Shown here piece by piece: positions 1 to 9,458 of a stretch of DNA of 64,000 bases. The notes beneath the pieces were generated by a model, which saw only the letters and a program-made list of their open reading frames with translations, ran no database searches and was not told the origin of the DNA. Position numbers and translations under genes: made by a program. The number at the start of each line of letters is the position of its first letter. The stretch's first letter is position 1. Origin of the DNA: Victivallis sp. Marseille-Q1083 (GTDB lineage Bacteria; Verrucomicrobiota; Lentisphaeria; Victivallales; Victivallaceae); contig NZ_CAHJXL010000001.1 in the NCBI RefSeq assembly GCF_903645315.1, positions 3,755,339-3,819,338 of the forward strand, given 5' to 3'.

Positions 1-37
1 CATGACCTGTTCCCATATTTCCAGCTTGCTATTTTAT

Positions 38-67
38 AGTATAGGACTAGGTCTAGTTTTCTGTCAA
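38..67 (-). promoter_or_regulatory. sigma70-type promoter reading out of the window
   Basis: On the minus strand TTGACA and TATACT are separated by 18 nt. It points left, so its gene lies outside the window. Apart from this promoter nothing else is recognisable in bases 1-200. Confidence 0.6.
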
Positions 68-200
68 TACCCTTGAAATAAATTTGCTTAAAAAATCATT
101 TGGAAGGATCCGGTTCCGGCCGAACTCCGTCACAACTGCCGACGCCGACGCACGATTCATTCGACGCTTCCGGCGGCATTCCCGCGGTTCCCGGCTGAAA

Positions 201-3122
201 TCATTCCCGTCCGGAGCCGCGGTTCAATTCCTCGATCATCCGCCGCCGGAGCTCCCGGTAGGAGGTATTCGGGTAGTCTGCGAGCAGTTGCTTGAGGAAC
301 GCGGTGCGGCCGGCGGCCTGGAGCATCTTCAGCATGGCGAAGTCCTCGTAGGTTTCCCGGGCCGTTTCGGATGAAAAGGTCGGGACCGGTCCGCTGACAC
401 CGGGATAAAAGATTTGATAATCCAAACTGAGCCCGTCGTAATCATTCCAGGGATTGCCGTTGAACGTCGAATAAGAGTAGACGCCAAACCCGTCGAAGCC
501 ATTTTGGAATGCTTTCCAGGCCAGCCAGCGGTCCTGCCACGGGAAGAGGTAAAACGCTTTGCCTTTATGCTCCGCATCCCACAGCGGATGCGGCCGGCGG
601 TGGGCCTGGTCGAAATAGAGCGCGAAGAGCGGAACGGAATAATCGACCAGCGGGTACCAGTCGCCGAAATTCGCGAGAATTTCTTCGTCGGACGAGTAGC
701 CGGTATTGGTCCAGCAGGCCGGATTGCAGAAAATTTGCAGTTCCGGCCGGCCGGCTTTGATAAACTTGATGCACTCGCCCATGAAACGGGCGTTGGCACC
801 GGTTTTCGGTTCGTCCCACAATTCGAGCATGTAGCGTTCCGGGCCGATGTGGTGGGCGGCGAGGTCACCGGTGAGGCGGTCGAGATAGGCGTCGATCTCC
901 CGTTGCATTTCGTCGGTGAGCGGCTGGTCGGCGTCGCCTTGGAGGCTGTAGCCGAGCTGGACGAGCCGGCGCGGCAGGCCCATCAGGTGAAATTTGACTT
1001 CACGGCGGGAGGCGAGGGCGCGTCCGAACGGATTGTCCAGCGGATTGAGCATGAAAAAATTGACGCCGAGCGATTGGCAGTAATCGGCCAATTTTTCATA
1101 ATAATCGGCCCGGTAAAACGGAAACTGGTGCGGCTGGTAGCCGATCCAGGCATCGAGAAAAAGATTTTCCGGCGCGGTCAGATTGACGGCTTTGACGTCG
1201 ACGGCGATCGGGACGCGGTGTGATTGGCCGCCGGCGCTCAGCATCAGTTCATATCGCCCGGCGGCCTCCGTCCGGCTTTTCAGATTGACAACGACTGCGG
1301 CTCCGCCGCCGGGCGGCAGGTGCAGGCGGGGAAAATCGGCGATTTCCGGGCCGTTGACCAAATAGCGTGCCATCAATTCCGGATTCATCAGGTTGTCTCT
1401 GGAAAACAGCGGCCGCAATACCGTGCCGTCCGAACGCAGGTTGACGATGCCGGCGGCCAGGAGTTCGGCTTGCAGGCGTTCGTTGCCGCCCTGCAGCTCC
1501 AGTTCCAAATCCAGCGGCCGCGACTCGGAGGTGTTCAACAGGAAAAAGAGCAGATCTTCCTGTTCGTTGCCGAGCATAGTCAGCGATACCGGCTGGTTGA
1601 GGCGCTCCGGCGGCGGAAATTTGGCGTGTGCCGGCGTCCAGGCGTCGAATGGAACATTGGAGAAGACGAAAGGCGGGAGCGTCTTGAAGTTTTGTTTCAA
1701 CTGCCGCTGCCACGCTTTGAATTCGTCCGGGGTGTAGCGGGTGGTGAAGATCCCGGTCAGAATTTCCGGCTGTGGCACCGCCGGCGGCAGACTGGAACGC
1801 AGCAGAGCGAATTGATCCGGGACATATTGCGTCCCGCCCGGAATGGCCGGAAAGGTGGTGATCCGGGTGAATTTGATCGAACCGTCGGCGTTTTTCAAAT
1901 AGCGTTTGCGGCTCAACTCCAGCCGCCAGTCACAGGCGGTGAAATTGCCGTCGGCGGTCAGTTCCGCCAGCGGAATCAGAATTTCCGCGCTCCAGCCGTC
2001 GTCGTCGTCAGCGACGGCGGAGCGAATGTCCAGCGCCCGGCCGCTGCGGGTCGGATCGACGACCCGGGAGGCGTCGAATTTGACTTTTCCGTCGGAATTG
2101 AGCAGGAAATCGAAATAATGCATTTTGTACAGATCGGCCCGGTAAAACATCACTTGAACCTGGTTTTCGTACCAGTCGGCCTCGCCGCCCGGCCGGGCGA
2201 TGAAACGCGCCGCCATTTCCGGTTCCCGGCAATCGAAAGCGATGTACAAGCCGTCCGGCGTCAGTGCAGCGTATGCCCTGGTCAATTCATCCGGAGTCTG
2301 GTCGTTGTAAACGTCACAGCCGGTGGTCAGCGTCAGCGGCGGCAATTGCGAAAGCAGCTCGGCGGCCGGTTTGCCGTCGATGCGCGGGGTCTCCGCCAGG
2401 ACGGTGCTGGGCAACAGTTCCGGCGGCCGGGCCAGTTGAGGCGGTACGCCGGGCTGAACCGCCGGCACGGCTTCGGCTTCGCCCCAGATATACACTTCAT
2501 TGCAGCCGAATTCGCCGCCGTGGTTTTCGATACGCAAATATCGTCCGGGCGCCGCTTCGGCAAACTGCCAGTGCAGCAGCGTCTGCAGTTCGTCGAGCGC
2601 CATGCCCGTGGTTCCGGCTTGAACGCGGTGGAATTGGCCGTCGTCGCCGGCAGTGAAGAATTGAACTTCCAGTGTCGTGCGGGCTTCATCGAGCAGGGCG
2701 CTCATCGATACCGCCTGAAAAGCCCCGGCCTGCCTGAGGTCGAATTCAATGATTCCCGGCGCGTCCGGCGAATAGGCCGGCAGGATGATCCGGTAATATT
2801 TGTACATTTCGCCGTTGTTCAGTTCGTCCGGCAGTCCGTAGGAACTCTGGCTGACGAGATTGCGGGTGGTGAATACGCCGTCGGTTGGAATGGCGTTTTC
2901 GTCGAGCAGGGTCGGATTGTTGGACAGCAGTTTGCCGGGCAGCGTGCCGGATTTGCTGCCGTCCGGCCAGCGGTAATCCGCCGCCCGGGCCGTTCCGCAG
3001 AACCGGCAGAGAAGCAGGCTTCCCGCCAGGAGCAGAGAGAGTCGTTTTAAGTGTCCGGGTGAACGGCGGCGGCAAACGTGAAGCATCCGGCGGACGAGGA
3101 AAGAGAGGTGTGGAGTTCGCAT
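201..3122 (-). CDS. Secreted glycosidase-like protein with CBM9-like domain and DUF4091/GH123-like C-terminal half
   Basis: A 973-residue exported protein, probably acting on polysaccharides or glycoconjugates outside the cytoplasm. A hydrophobic signal segment lies at about residues 28-47, ending ...GTARA. The middle part (about 245-450) resembles the CBM9-like sugar-binding fold, with the family phrase YIAFDCREPE and a following FFxxxxNSDGK-type stretch. The last third has a (beta/alpha)8-like hydrolase appearance, with LFLDAWIGYQ and the acidic motif ELWDEPKTGAN, similar to DUF4091/GH123-like proteins. It is the last gene of an operon with the GntR-like regulator, pseudopilin and GH99-like gene, starting 3 nt after the upstream stop. 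Substrate is not predictable; the exact family is inferred. Confidence 0.7.
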   Translation of the reverse strand: MRTPHLSFLVRRMLHVCRRRSPGHLKRLSLLLAGSLLLCRFCGTARAADYRWPDGSKSGTLPGKLLSNNPTLLDENAIPTDGVFTTRNLVSQSSYGLPDELNNGEMYKYYRIILPAYSPDAPGIIEFDLRQAGAFQAVSMSALLDEARTTLEVQFFTAGDDGQFHRVQAGTTGMALDELQTLLHWQFAEAAPGRYLRIENHGGEFGCNEVYIWGEAEAVPAVQPGVPPQLARPPELLPSTVLAETPRIDGKPAAELLSQLPPLTLTTGCDVYNDQTPDELTRAYAALTPDGLYIAFDCREPEMAARFIARPGGEADWYENQVQVMFYRADLYKMHYFDFLLNSDGKVKFDASRVVDPTRSGRALDIRSAVADDDDGWSAEILIPLAELTADGNFTACDWRLELSRKRYLKNADGSIKFTRITTFPAIPGGTQYVPDQFALLRSSLPPAVPQPEILTGIFTTRYTPDEFKAWQRQLKQNFKTLPPFVFSNVPFDAWTPAHAKFPPPERLNQPVSLTMLGNEQEDLLFFLLNTSESRPLDLELELQGGNERLQAELLAAGIVNLRSDGTVLRPLFSRDNLMNPELMARYLVNGPEIADFPRLHLPPGGGAAVVVNLKSRTEAAGRYELMLSAGGQSHRVPIAVDVKAVNLTAPENLFLDAWIGYQPHQFPFYRADYYEKLADYCQSLGVNFFMLNPLDNPFGRALASRREVKFHLMGLPRRLVQLGYSLQGDADQPLTDEMQREIDAYLDRLTGDLAAHHIGPERYMLELWDEPKTGANARFMGECIKFIKAGRPELQIFCNPACWTNTGYSSDEEILANFGDWYPLVDYSVPLFALYFDQAHRRPHPLWDAEHKGKAFYLFPWQDRWLAWKAFQNGFDGFGVYSYSTFNGNPWNDYDGLSLDYQIFYPGVSGPVPTFSSETARETYEDFAMLKMLQAAGRTAFLKQLLADYPNTSYRELRRRMIEELNRGSGRE

Positions 3123-3125
3123 CGG

Positions 3126-6100
3126 TTAATTTTCCAGTGGTTCGGAGTTATGTCTGATGGAGAATTTTCGCAGGTCGCCTTTGAAATATTGCGTCGCCGC
3201 GCCGACCGGTCCGTTGGGGACGGTAGTTCCGCCGAAAGCGGAAGGCTTGACGGTATAGCCGCGGCTGAAAAACGGAAATGTCTTACTTTTTTCGTCGACG
3301 GAGAACTTGATTTGTTGGTGGTCGTAGTTGACTTTTATCCGGCTCCAGCGATTGCGGGGGATGGTCAGCCCGGTTGCGAACGGCTGGTTCCAGGTGCCGA
3401 CCGCATAGGAGGCAATCAATTCGTTGTCCCTGGACTGAACCAGTTGCAGCGTGCCGGCAAAATCATAGGCGAAATTCCGGAAGAGCACCTGTTCGCGGTC
3501 GCCGGGCGTCCGCAATTCGATTTCCAGCGTGAAGGGGCCGCGCGGCAGCGCCGCCCGCGGAAAATTGACGTAATTCGATACTCCGTCGAAGGAGAGGTAA
3601 GCCGCGCCGTCCTCCTCCCGCCAGGCCGGGGCGAAGGACCGGTAATCGGCGGGCAACAGGCTGACGGGAGTCTTGTGCATCGGTTCCAGGTAGGAGAAAC
3701 CGCCGCCAAGCTGGGCGTCATAAAACGGTTCGAAGGCGTTGCCGAGCATGGCGCCGCGGTTCGGACCGAATTGGTAATCGAGCTGCGGAATCGTTTCCGA
3801 GGCGATCTCAACCGGCACGACTTTGCCATGAAATTCCGAGAATACCGGCAGGGTTTCGACTGCTCCGGCCGGCCGACGAGGCACAATCGGCCGGGAACGG
3901 TAGATTTTGCCGCTGTCGGTAATGGCCCGCAGTTGAAAGACCGGAAAACGTTCCGGAGAGTGCAGCACCGCGTCAAGCCGCCCGTCCGGGCGGTTCAGCG
4001 GGGCTGGATAATCGACCAGCCGGTCGGCCCGCTCCAGATCCAGCCGGATATTGCGGTTCAGACTCTTGGCGAGTTTGCCCTGTTCCAAGATCTCCCGGAT
4101 GGAGAAACGGTGGCAGCCGACGCCATCCGGATAATCCAGTTCGAGGATGGCCCGGTCGGCATACTGCCGGGGAATTTTCAGAATGAATGTGGAGCGCATC
4201 CACCAGAAATAGGTGTAGACCCGGGCTTCGTCCGGTGTTTTCGCCGTCACCTCGCATAAACCGTGCGCCAGGCCGTCGGAACGTACCTCCCAGTCCTTGG
4301 CGTTGAGGACCCGGAAGGTGCCGGTCGTTTTGAGCAGTAAGTCCATCGACGTGAAGGTGCCGAGAATCACCGCGCATCTGTCTTGGTTGAATTCATCGGC
4401 CGAATCGGCGGCGGCCGCCTCTTCATGCCGGTTGAGCACTTCCAGGGTCCGCAGGTTCTCGGCCGTCCGGAGATGGGCGCCGATGGTGAACGTGCCGTCC
4501 GGGTTGGCTGTCGCCTCAAAGTCATTTTGCGATGGAACGCACAGATCGCGCAACGGCTGATGCGTTTCCTTGTAGCGCCAATTTTCGGTCGGCCGCAGTT
4601 CCGTGTAATCGAAGCCGGTGTAAACCGTCGTTTGGCCGGCATTGTCAGTCACGTGCAGTTCCGGGACGACGGCGGCCTGGCCGGCAAGCGTTTCGGTCGC
4701 CACCCGGTAACTGATCGCCATCAGCTTTGCGGTTTCGACGGTTTCGGCCGGAAATTCCATCAGGAGTCCGCCGTCGGCGTCGCGCAGCAGCAATTGCACC
4801 TGCAGGGACGCGGCGGCGGTTCCGTCCGGGATATTGAGAATTTCATAATTGATCAATTCTCCGAGCCTGGCGCGCTGCCGGCTGGAAAGAACCAGATTGG
4901 GGACGGCGAGATCGTCGCCCGGCATCGGCGACGGCGGTTCCCCCCGCAACCGGCGGATATAGTAGCGTATCAGGCGGGCATAAGTATAACTGTTGGCCAC
5001 CGTCGGCTGGAAACTGGTGTTCTCGTTGGCTTCATTCCATTCGAAAAATACCAGCAGATCGGGGGCGGCGCGCAGCGCTTCGTCGAAACAGAGCCGAAAC
5101 TGGCGGGTGCCGTATTCACCGACGTTGTTGCCGGACATCGGGTTGATATAGGCATGCTGCAGATAGGCGCCGAGCAGTTTGCCCCGATATTCCGGCCGGT
5201 CCAGCTCGGCGAGGATGATCGGCAGCATATAATCGCGATACCAGGGCAGCACGACGGCTTCGTCGAGCATTTCACGGGACGATGATGCGATATCCTTGAC
5301 CTGCAGAATCAACCCATCGGCGGCGTCCAGCATTTCCCTGACCGCGTTGCGGTACGCCGTCAGAAATTCCGGCGGCGGGGTTTGGCCGGCAGCCGCATAA
5401 CGGGCGAAATCGGCATGGAATTCGTAAAACGGCATATCGCCGAACAACAGGAACCGGTCGCCGATTTCCGGATCGCTTTTCAAGCGTTCGGAGAGCTCCT
5501 TCAGCTCCTTCGGCGTAGCGGCGCCGTAACGGAAGATGACCGCCTTGCCGCCGATGCGCGGCGATTGCGGCGCATTCACCGCCACCTTGAAATATTCACG
5601 CAGCAGCGCATAGTCGTCGGGATAATAGTACATCGGCGCGACCGGCAGATGAGTCAGGCCGTACGGCTCGAACTCTTCGCGGTGCTTGGCTTCGATGGCC
5701 AGCTTGTTCCGGTAGGCGTCCAGATAATCGAGCGAAGCGAAACCGTCGATGCCGTAATTCTGCAGCAGTTTCACTTCCCGGAGGTAGCCCTCTTCGCGGC
5801 CGTCCTCGCGGCCGCGAAGGGTGACGTCGGTCAGCAGAGGCCGGTCGATCCAGTAACCCATGAAGTTCTGCATCAGTTCATACGGTTCCCACTGCGCGTA
5901 AAAGAAGGTCCTGCCGCCGGCCGGAGTGCGCGCGGGAGGTTCGTAAAAAGAATACTGGACATCGCGGCGGTAGGCCAGACTGCCGGCTCCGGCCGGGGAG
6001 AGGCAGCCGGCGAGAAGCAGCCAGAGTAGCCCGCTCCGGAGCCACCCGGCCGTCATCGGCAGCCATCCCGGGCGGACCGGGAGGCGGAATACTTCCCGGC

Positions 6101-6146
6101 AGACATGGGCAATTTTCGGCAGCCAATCCGGCGGAATGTTTTTCAT
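3126..6146 (-). CDS. Secreted GH71/GH99-like glycoside hydrolase with C-terminal LamG-like domain
   Basis: A roughly 1,006-residue secreted protein. The start at 6146 (MKNIPPDW) is preferred over upstream ATGs because it follows the pseudopilin stop by only 7 nt. A membrane-type signal ending in a LLLAGC lipobox lies at about residues 32-47, so it may be a lipoprotein. The N-terminal half resembles the (beta/alpha)8 enzymes of GH71/GH99 type: repeated tyrosine-rich strands, LLQNYGIDGFASLDY, and an acidic FFEWNEANENT motif near residue 370. The last 180 residues (YLSFDGVSNYVNFP onward) resemble a laminin-G/concanavalin-like carbohydrate-binding domain. Likely an endo-acting polysaccharide hydrolase; substrate unknown. 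Confidence 0.7.
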   Translation of the reverse strand: MKNIPPDWLPKIAHVCREVFRLPVRPGWLPMTAGWLRSGLLWLLLAGCLSPAGAGSLAYRRDVQYSFYEPPARTPAGGRTFFYAQWEPYELMQNFMGYWIDRPLLTDVTLRGREDGREEGYLREVKLLQNYGIDGFASLDYLDAYRNKLAIEAKHREEFEPYGLTHLPVAPMYYYPDDYALLREYFKVAVNAPQSPRIGGKAVIFRYGAATPKELKELSERLKSDPEIGDRFLLFGDMPFYEFHADFARYAAAGQTPPPEFLTAYRNAVREMLDAADGLILQVKDIASSSREMLDEAVVLPWYRDYMLPIILAELDRPEYRGKLLGAYLQHAYINPMSGNNVGEYGTRQFRLCFDEALRAAPDLLVFFEWNEANENTSFQPTVANSYTYARLIRYYIRRLRGEPPSPMPGDDLAVPNLVLSSRQRARLGELINYEILNIPDGTAAASLQVQLLLRDADGGLLMEFPAETVETAKLMAISYRVATETLAGQAAVVPELHVTDNAGQTTVYTGFDYTELRPTENWRYKETHQPLRDLCVPSQNDFEATANPDGTFTIGAHLRTAENLRTLEVLNRHEEAAAADSADEFNQDRCAVILGTFTSMDLLLKTTGTFRVLNAKDWEVRSDGLAHGLCEVTAKTPDEARVYTYFWWMRSTFILKIPRQYADRAILELDYPDGVGCHRFSIREILEQGKLAKSLNRNIRLDLERADRLVDYPAPLNRPDGRLDAVLHSPERFPVFQLRAITDSGKIYRSRPIVPRRPAGAVETLPVFSEFHGKVVPVEIASETIPQLDYQFGPNRGAMLGNAFEPFYDAQLGGGFSYLEPMHKTPVSLLPADYRSFAPAWREEDGAAYLSFDGVSNYVNFPRAALPRGPFTLEIELRTPGDREQVLFRNFAYDFAGTLQLVQSRDNELIASYAVGTWNQPFATGLTIPRNRWSRIKVNYDHQQIKFSVDEKSKTFPFFSRGYTVKPSAFGGTTVPNGPVGAATQYFKGDLRKFSIRHNSEPLEN

Positions 6147-6153
6147 CGCTTTT

Positions 6154-6828
6154 TCAATCTTCCCAGTTGGTGCTGTACGAATAACCGCGGCCGTAGTAAC
6201 CTTCCTTCTGGGTGCGGCTTTCGACATGGCCGTCGAGATAGAGGACATTGGCTTTGTAAAGGCCGTGCGAACTTTCGGTGGCGCTGTCGACGGTCGGGTA
6301 ATCGACCATCAACGCGCAGCCGCCGTTGTCGCTCAACCGGGCGCGGGAACCCTTGTCATAGGTCCAGGTCAGGCTGTTGTGGAAGCCGCCGAAATACAGA
6401 TAGCTGGAATACCAGGTGCCTTCCCAGTTGGCATGCCAAGAGTCGACGACGCTTTCCGACAGCGGACAGAAGAACAGTTCCGTCGGTTTCTGGTCCCAGA
6501 CGAACGGAATGTATTCGGCCGAGATCAGCAGTCCAAGCCCGGAGTACCAGCCGGAACCGACCCGGATGACCGAAGTGTCGACCTGGCCGCCGGCGTCGGT
6601 ATTGGTGTACGGGTCGACATTGAGATTCTGGCGCTGGTGCGGAATCAGGTCGGCGTTGTCGTTGCCGTACAGATTGATATACAGCCCCAACTGCTTCTGG
6701 TTGTTGGTACATTTGATCAGTTGGGCGGTGCGTTTGGCCCGGGCGAGGGCCGGCAGCAGCATGCTGGCAAGTATCGCAATAATTGCAATTACGACCAACA
6801 GCTCGATCAGTGTGAATCTTTGCTTCAT
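6154..6828 (-). CDS. Pseudopilin-like protein (prepilin N-terminal methylation motif, DUF1559-like)
   Basis: A 224-residue protein starting [13 protein letters not shown] at 6828, with AAAGGA as ribosome binding site. The N-terminus is a type IV prepilin leader (cleavage expected before the F of FTLIE) followed by one hydrophobic helix. The C-terminal part has a conserved HG...LYLDGHV motif like the H-X9-DG signature of the many short pseudopilins of Planctomycetes, Verrucomicrobia and Lentisphaerota. Such proteins are exported and remain membrane-anchored; their role is unproven, possibly part of a surface structure for polysaccharide capture. It sits 23 nt after the regulator gene and 7 nt before a secreted glycosidase. 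Confidence 0.85.
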   Translation of the reverse strand: MKQRFTLIELLVVIAIIAILASMLLPALARAKRTAQLIKCTNNQKQLGLYINLYGNDNADLIPHQRQNLNVDPYTNTDAGGQVDTSVIRVGSGWYSGLGLLISAEYIPFVWDQKPTELFFCPLSESVVDSWHANWEGTWYSSYLYFGGFHNSLTWTYDKGSRARLSDNGGCALMVDYPTVDSATESSHGLYKANVLYLDGHVESRTQKEGYYGRGYSYSTNWED

Positions 6829-6851
6829 GATGGAATCCTTTCCGGTTCGTT

Positions 6852-8303
6852 TTAAGTTGTTCCCTGGAGAAATATTTGTTTTTCCTCGGCGATGGCGACG
6901 GTTTCGTCGACGGTCAGCAATCCGTTGGCCAACTGCTGCAGTTCCCGGTACAGCCGCGCCTGCAGTCGGTGGGCCAGCGGCTGATTGGTGAATTGCCGGT
7001 GCAGTGTGATGAATTTTTCGCATTCATCGAGCGTATATTGCGGAAAAAGCCGCTGGAATTCCGGCAGGATGCTGCGTTTCAGCGGGATGACATTCATCAT
7101 CGACAGAATATTGTGCTGAATGGCATCGCTGAACAGAAAATGCAGAAATTCCTGCGCCTCTTCCCGGTGCCGGCTGAATTTGCAGATGCTCAGAAAACTT
7201 GACGCGCAAGCCGAGGCCAGATTGCCAGGTTCCGGCCAGATCGGCGTCTGCCGGAGCCGGGTCGGCAGGTTGGGCAATTTTATCAGCAGGTAGTTGCTCC
7301 AGGCCGGATACAGTAGCTGCGTGCCGTTGACGAAAGCGGCAAACTGGCTGGTCAGTTCGTTTTGGATGCCGTAGAAAATATTCTTGAAGCGGCTCAGAGC
7401 CCGGATCGATTCGCAATCGCGGCGGAAGGTATCCTTGGTATAGCCGGCGTGAAATCCGCGTCCGGCCAGGATGGCGCAAGGCGTTTCCGCCAGGAAAATA
7501 TCTTCCGGCACCCGTTGGCGGTAATGCGGCAGAACCTCCAGCAGATTCTGTTCGCCGCTGTGCTCGAAATCGCCGAGGCCGCATTGTTCCCAGAGCTGGA
7601 GGTTGGCGAACAATGACCAGAAGACGATGTAAACCGGAAAGTATTTGTCGAGCAGTCCGGCCGGCGCGTTTTCCAGGCATTCGCTCCAGCAGGAGGACGG
7701 ATCGGCCAGTTGCCGGACCAGCTCAGGCGGCAGCGGCGCCAGCAAAGCCGGATTGGTCAGGTGGTACGAGCAGCTCTGGACCAGGTCGCAATTCATGCTT
7801 TCCGCATAATCGGGTGCCTGCGCCAGACTCAGTGAACGCGGCAGATAGACGATTTCCGCCTGGTAGTGCCGCTGGTGATTGAACAGCCGGACGCATTCGT
7901 CCCAGAAATTTTTCTGTGACGGTAAATTTTCAAACAGCAGGATGCGCAGTTGCTGCGTAGCGCCGAATTCATAATACCCGTTGAAATTCAAAGGGTAAAC
8001 TTTGGAGAAATCCAATTCCGGCAGCGGTGCTCTGGATGGCTTGTCCGGTTCGTCCGGGGCGGTGAAAGTGCCTTTCCGGCCGTTGCGGACGATCAGTTTT
8101 TTGTCCAGAAAGTAATTCAGCGCCATATTGACGGTTTGCCGGGAAATGCCGAGTTCTTCCGCCAAATCCCGTTCCGACGGCAGCCGGGTGCCGCCGGGGT
8201 TGGTTTGGATAAACTCTTTCAGACACTCCTGCAGTTGCTGGTAGATCGGGGTGATGGAATCCCGGTTCAACTGCAGACGCGCTTTGATTGCTTTTACCGA
8301 CAT
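6852..8303 (-). CDS. GntR-type regulator fused to an extracellular solute-binding-protein-like domain
   Basis: A 483-residue cytoplasmic regulator. Residues 15-80 are a GntR winged helix: [33 protein letters not shown], then a GRKGTF wing. From about residue 95 to the end it resembles family-1 ABC sugar-binding proteins (RILLFENLP..., [20 protein letters not shown]), but without a signal peptide, so the binding-protein fold probably serves as the ligand sensor. It is first in an operon with a pseudopilin and two secreted glycosidases and is therefore a likely local regulator, presumably responding to a released oligosaccharide. Three 10-bp-spaced ATTGG repeats lie just downstream of its promoter. 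Start chosen at the first ATG of the conserved frame. Confidence 0.8.
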   Translation of the reverse strand: MSVKAIKARLQLNRDSITPIYQQLQECLKEFIQTNPGGTRLPSERDLAEELGISRQTVNMALNYFLDKKLIVRNGRKGTFTAPDEPDKPSRAPLPELDFSKVYPLNFNGYYEFGATQQLRILLFENLPSQKNFWDECVRLFNHQRHYQAEIVYLPRSLSLAQAPDYAESMNCDLVQSCSYHLTNPALLAPLPPELVRQLADPSSCWSECLENAPAGLLDKYFPVYIVFWSLFANLQLWEQCGLGDFEHSGEQNLLEVLPHYRQRVPEDIFLAETPCAILAGRGFHAGYTKDTFRRDCESIRALSRFKNIFYGIQNELTSQFAAFVNGTQLLYPAWSNYLLIKLPNLPTRLRQTPIWPEPGNLASACASSFLSICKFSRHREEAQEFLHFLFSDAIQHNILSMMNVIPLKRSILPEFQRLFPQYTLDECEKFITLHRQFTNQPLAHRLQARLYRELQQLANGLLTVDETVAIAEEKQIFLQGTT

Positions 8304-8338
8304 GGTTCGTTCTTTTCAAATCTCATGGTTGATTGATG

Positions 8339-8363
8339 CCAATACAGTCCAATGCTTGCCAAT
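8339..8363 (-). promoter_or_regulatory. Triple 10-bp-phased ATTGG repeat, operator candidate
   Basis: On the minus strand ATTGG occurs three times at exactly 10-bp spacing (plus-strand CCAAT at 8339, 8349 and 8359). The repeats start at the predicted transcription start of the GntR-type regulator gene, so all lie on one helix face in the early leader. An autoregulatory site is the simplest reading; not proven. Confidence 0.45.
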
Positions 8364-8369
8364 GTGAAT

Positions 8370-8398
8370 AGTATAGCAAAAAAATCATCAGAAGTCAA
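8370..8398 (-). promoter_or_regulatory. Promoter of the GntR-type regulator operon
   Basis: Minus-strand TTGACT, a 17-nt spacer with a T-tract, then TATACT preceded by TGC (extended -10). It lies about 67 nt upstream of the regulator start. The other half of the 8304-8598 gap holds the divergent SDR promoter. Confidence 0.75.
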
Positions 8399-8546
8399 CC
8401 CTTCCCGGCTTTTTTTTCCGAATTTTAATTGTAAATCAACACCAGGTGCAGATTTTGGGCCTTCTCGGCAGCGCCACTTGCCGGAATAGCCCCGCGTCCG
8501 GCCCGGAGCAGATTGGGAGAAAGTTGCCGGAAAAAACGAAATCGTC

Positions 8547-8575
8547 TTGATTTGTAAAGCCGGACCGAATACAGT
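8547..8575 (+). promoter_or_regulatory. Promoter of the SDR gene
   Basis: TTGATT, 17-nt spacer, TACAGT; ends 23 nt before the SDR start. Weaker match to consensus than the divergent promoter. Confidence 0.5.
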
Positions 8576-8598
8576 AGAGCTTAAAAAAATGGAAAGCT

Positions 8599-9339
8599 AT
8601 GGCCGGTGAAACTGAAAAACGCGTGAAAAATATCATTATCATCGGCGCTTCGTCCGGCATCGGCCGGGCGTTGGCGTTGCAGTACGGCCGGAATCCGGAA
8701 ATCCGGCTCGGGCTGGCGGCCCGCCGGGAAGGGGAGTTGCGGGATGCGGCTGTCCGTTCGGCTGCCGGTTGTGAAATTCAAACGTTCGATCTGGAACAAC
8801 GCGACCGGGCGGAACGGCTGGACGCGCTGCTGGCGCGTTTTGACAGGATCGACCTGGTGATCTATTGCGCCGGTTTTGGAGAGCTCAATCCGCAGCTCGA
8901 CTGGGCGCTTTGCCGCCGGACGCTGGAAGTCAATGTCACCGGCTTTACCGAAGTGGTCAACCTGGTTTACCGCCGCCTGGCGGAGCAGAAGCATGGCCAA
9001 TTGGCGGTGATTTCGTCGGTCGGCGGCTGGCGCGGGTTTGAAAACGACAGCGGTTATTCCGCTTCCAAAGCCTATATGCGTTATTATCTGGAAGGGCTGG
9101 CCCGCAAAGCGAACCGGGAAAAAAGCGGCGTACGGTGTGTGACCATCCTGCCGGGCTTCGTCGATACGGCGATGGCCAAGGGAGGCCCGTTTTTCTGGAT
9201 GTGTTCGCCCGAAACTGCCGCGGCTCAAATCATTGCCGGTTTGCGACGCCGGAAACGTTATCTTTATGTGACCCGCCGCTGGCGCCTGGTCGGCTGGCTG
9301 TTGAGATTGCTGCCGTATCCGTGGTTCGAGCGTTTGTAG
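8599..9339 (+). CDS. Short-chain dehydrogenase/reductase (SDR family)
   Basis: A 246-residue classical SDR, an NAD(P)-dependent oxidoreductase of the cytoplasm. The Rossmann motif GASSGIGRAL is at residues 15-24, the NAG-like element is YCAGFGE, and the active site is Y153-x3-K157 (YSASK). The C-terminal segment (WRLVGWLLRLLPYPWFERL) is hydrophobic and may touch the membrane, as in several SDRs acting on lipids or ketoacyl substrates. A GGAAAG sequence close to the ATG serves as ribosome binding site. It is monocistronic and convergent with the glycosidase operon that ends at 9459. Substrate unknown. Confidence 0.85.
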   Translation: MAGETEKRVKNIIIIGASSGIGRALALQYGRNPEIRLGLAARREGELRDAAVRSAAGCEIQTFDLEQRDRAERLDALLARFDRIDLVIYCAGFGELNPQLDWALCRRTLEVNVTGFTEVVNLVYRRLAEQKHGQLAVISSVGGWRGFENDSGYSASKAYMRYYLEGLARKANREKSGVRCVTILPGFVDTAMAKGGPFFWMCSPETAAAQIIAGLRRRKRYLYVTRRWRLVGWLLRLLPYPWFERL

Positions 9340-9458
9340 CCGGCAGGCAAAACTGCCGCCTCCGGGAGGAGAGTCCGGGGGCGGCGGGGAGTGAATTGGT
9401 TCGTTCGAGTTTTCTGCCGGGGAGACGTTGAATTGCCCGCCGGCGGACGCGGGGGCAA

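Noticed and set aside
1224-3050. A 608-codon plus-strand open frame opposite the secreted glycosidase-like gene
   Set aside because: Residue composition is repetitive (R/Q/G-rich), it has no domain, and it mirrors the high-GC codon pattern of the minus-strand gene, which has a signal peptide and domains.
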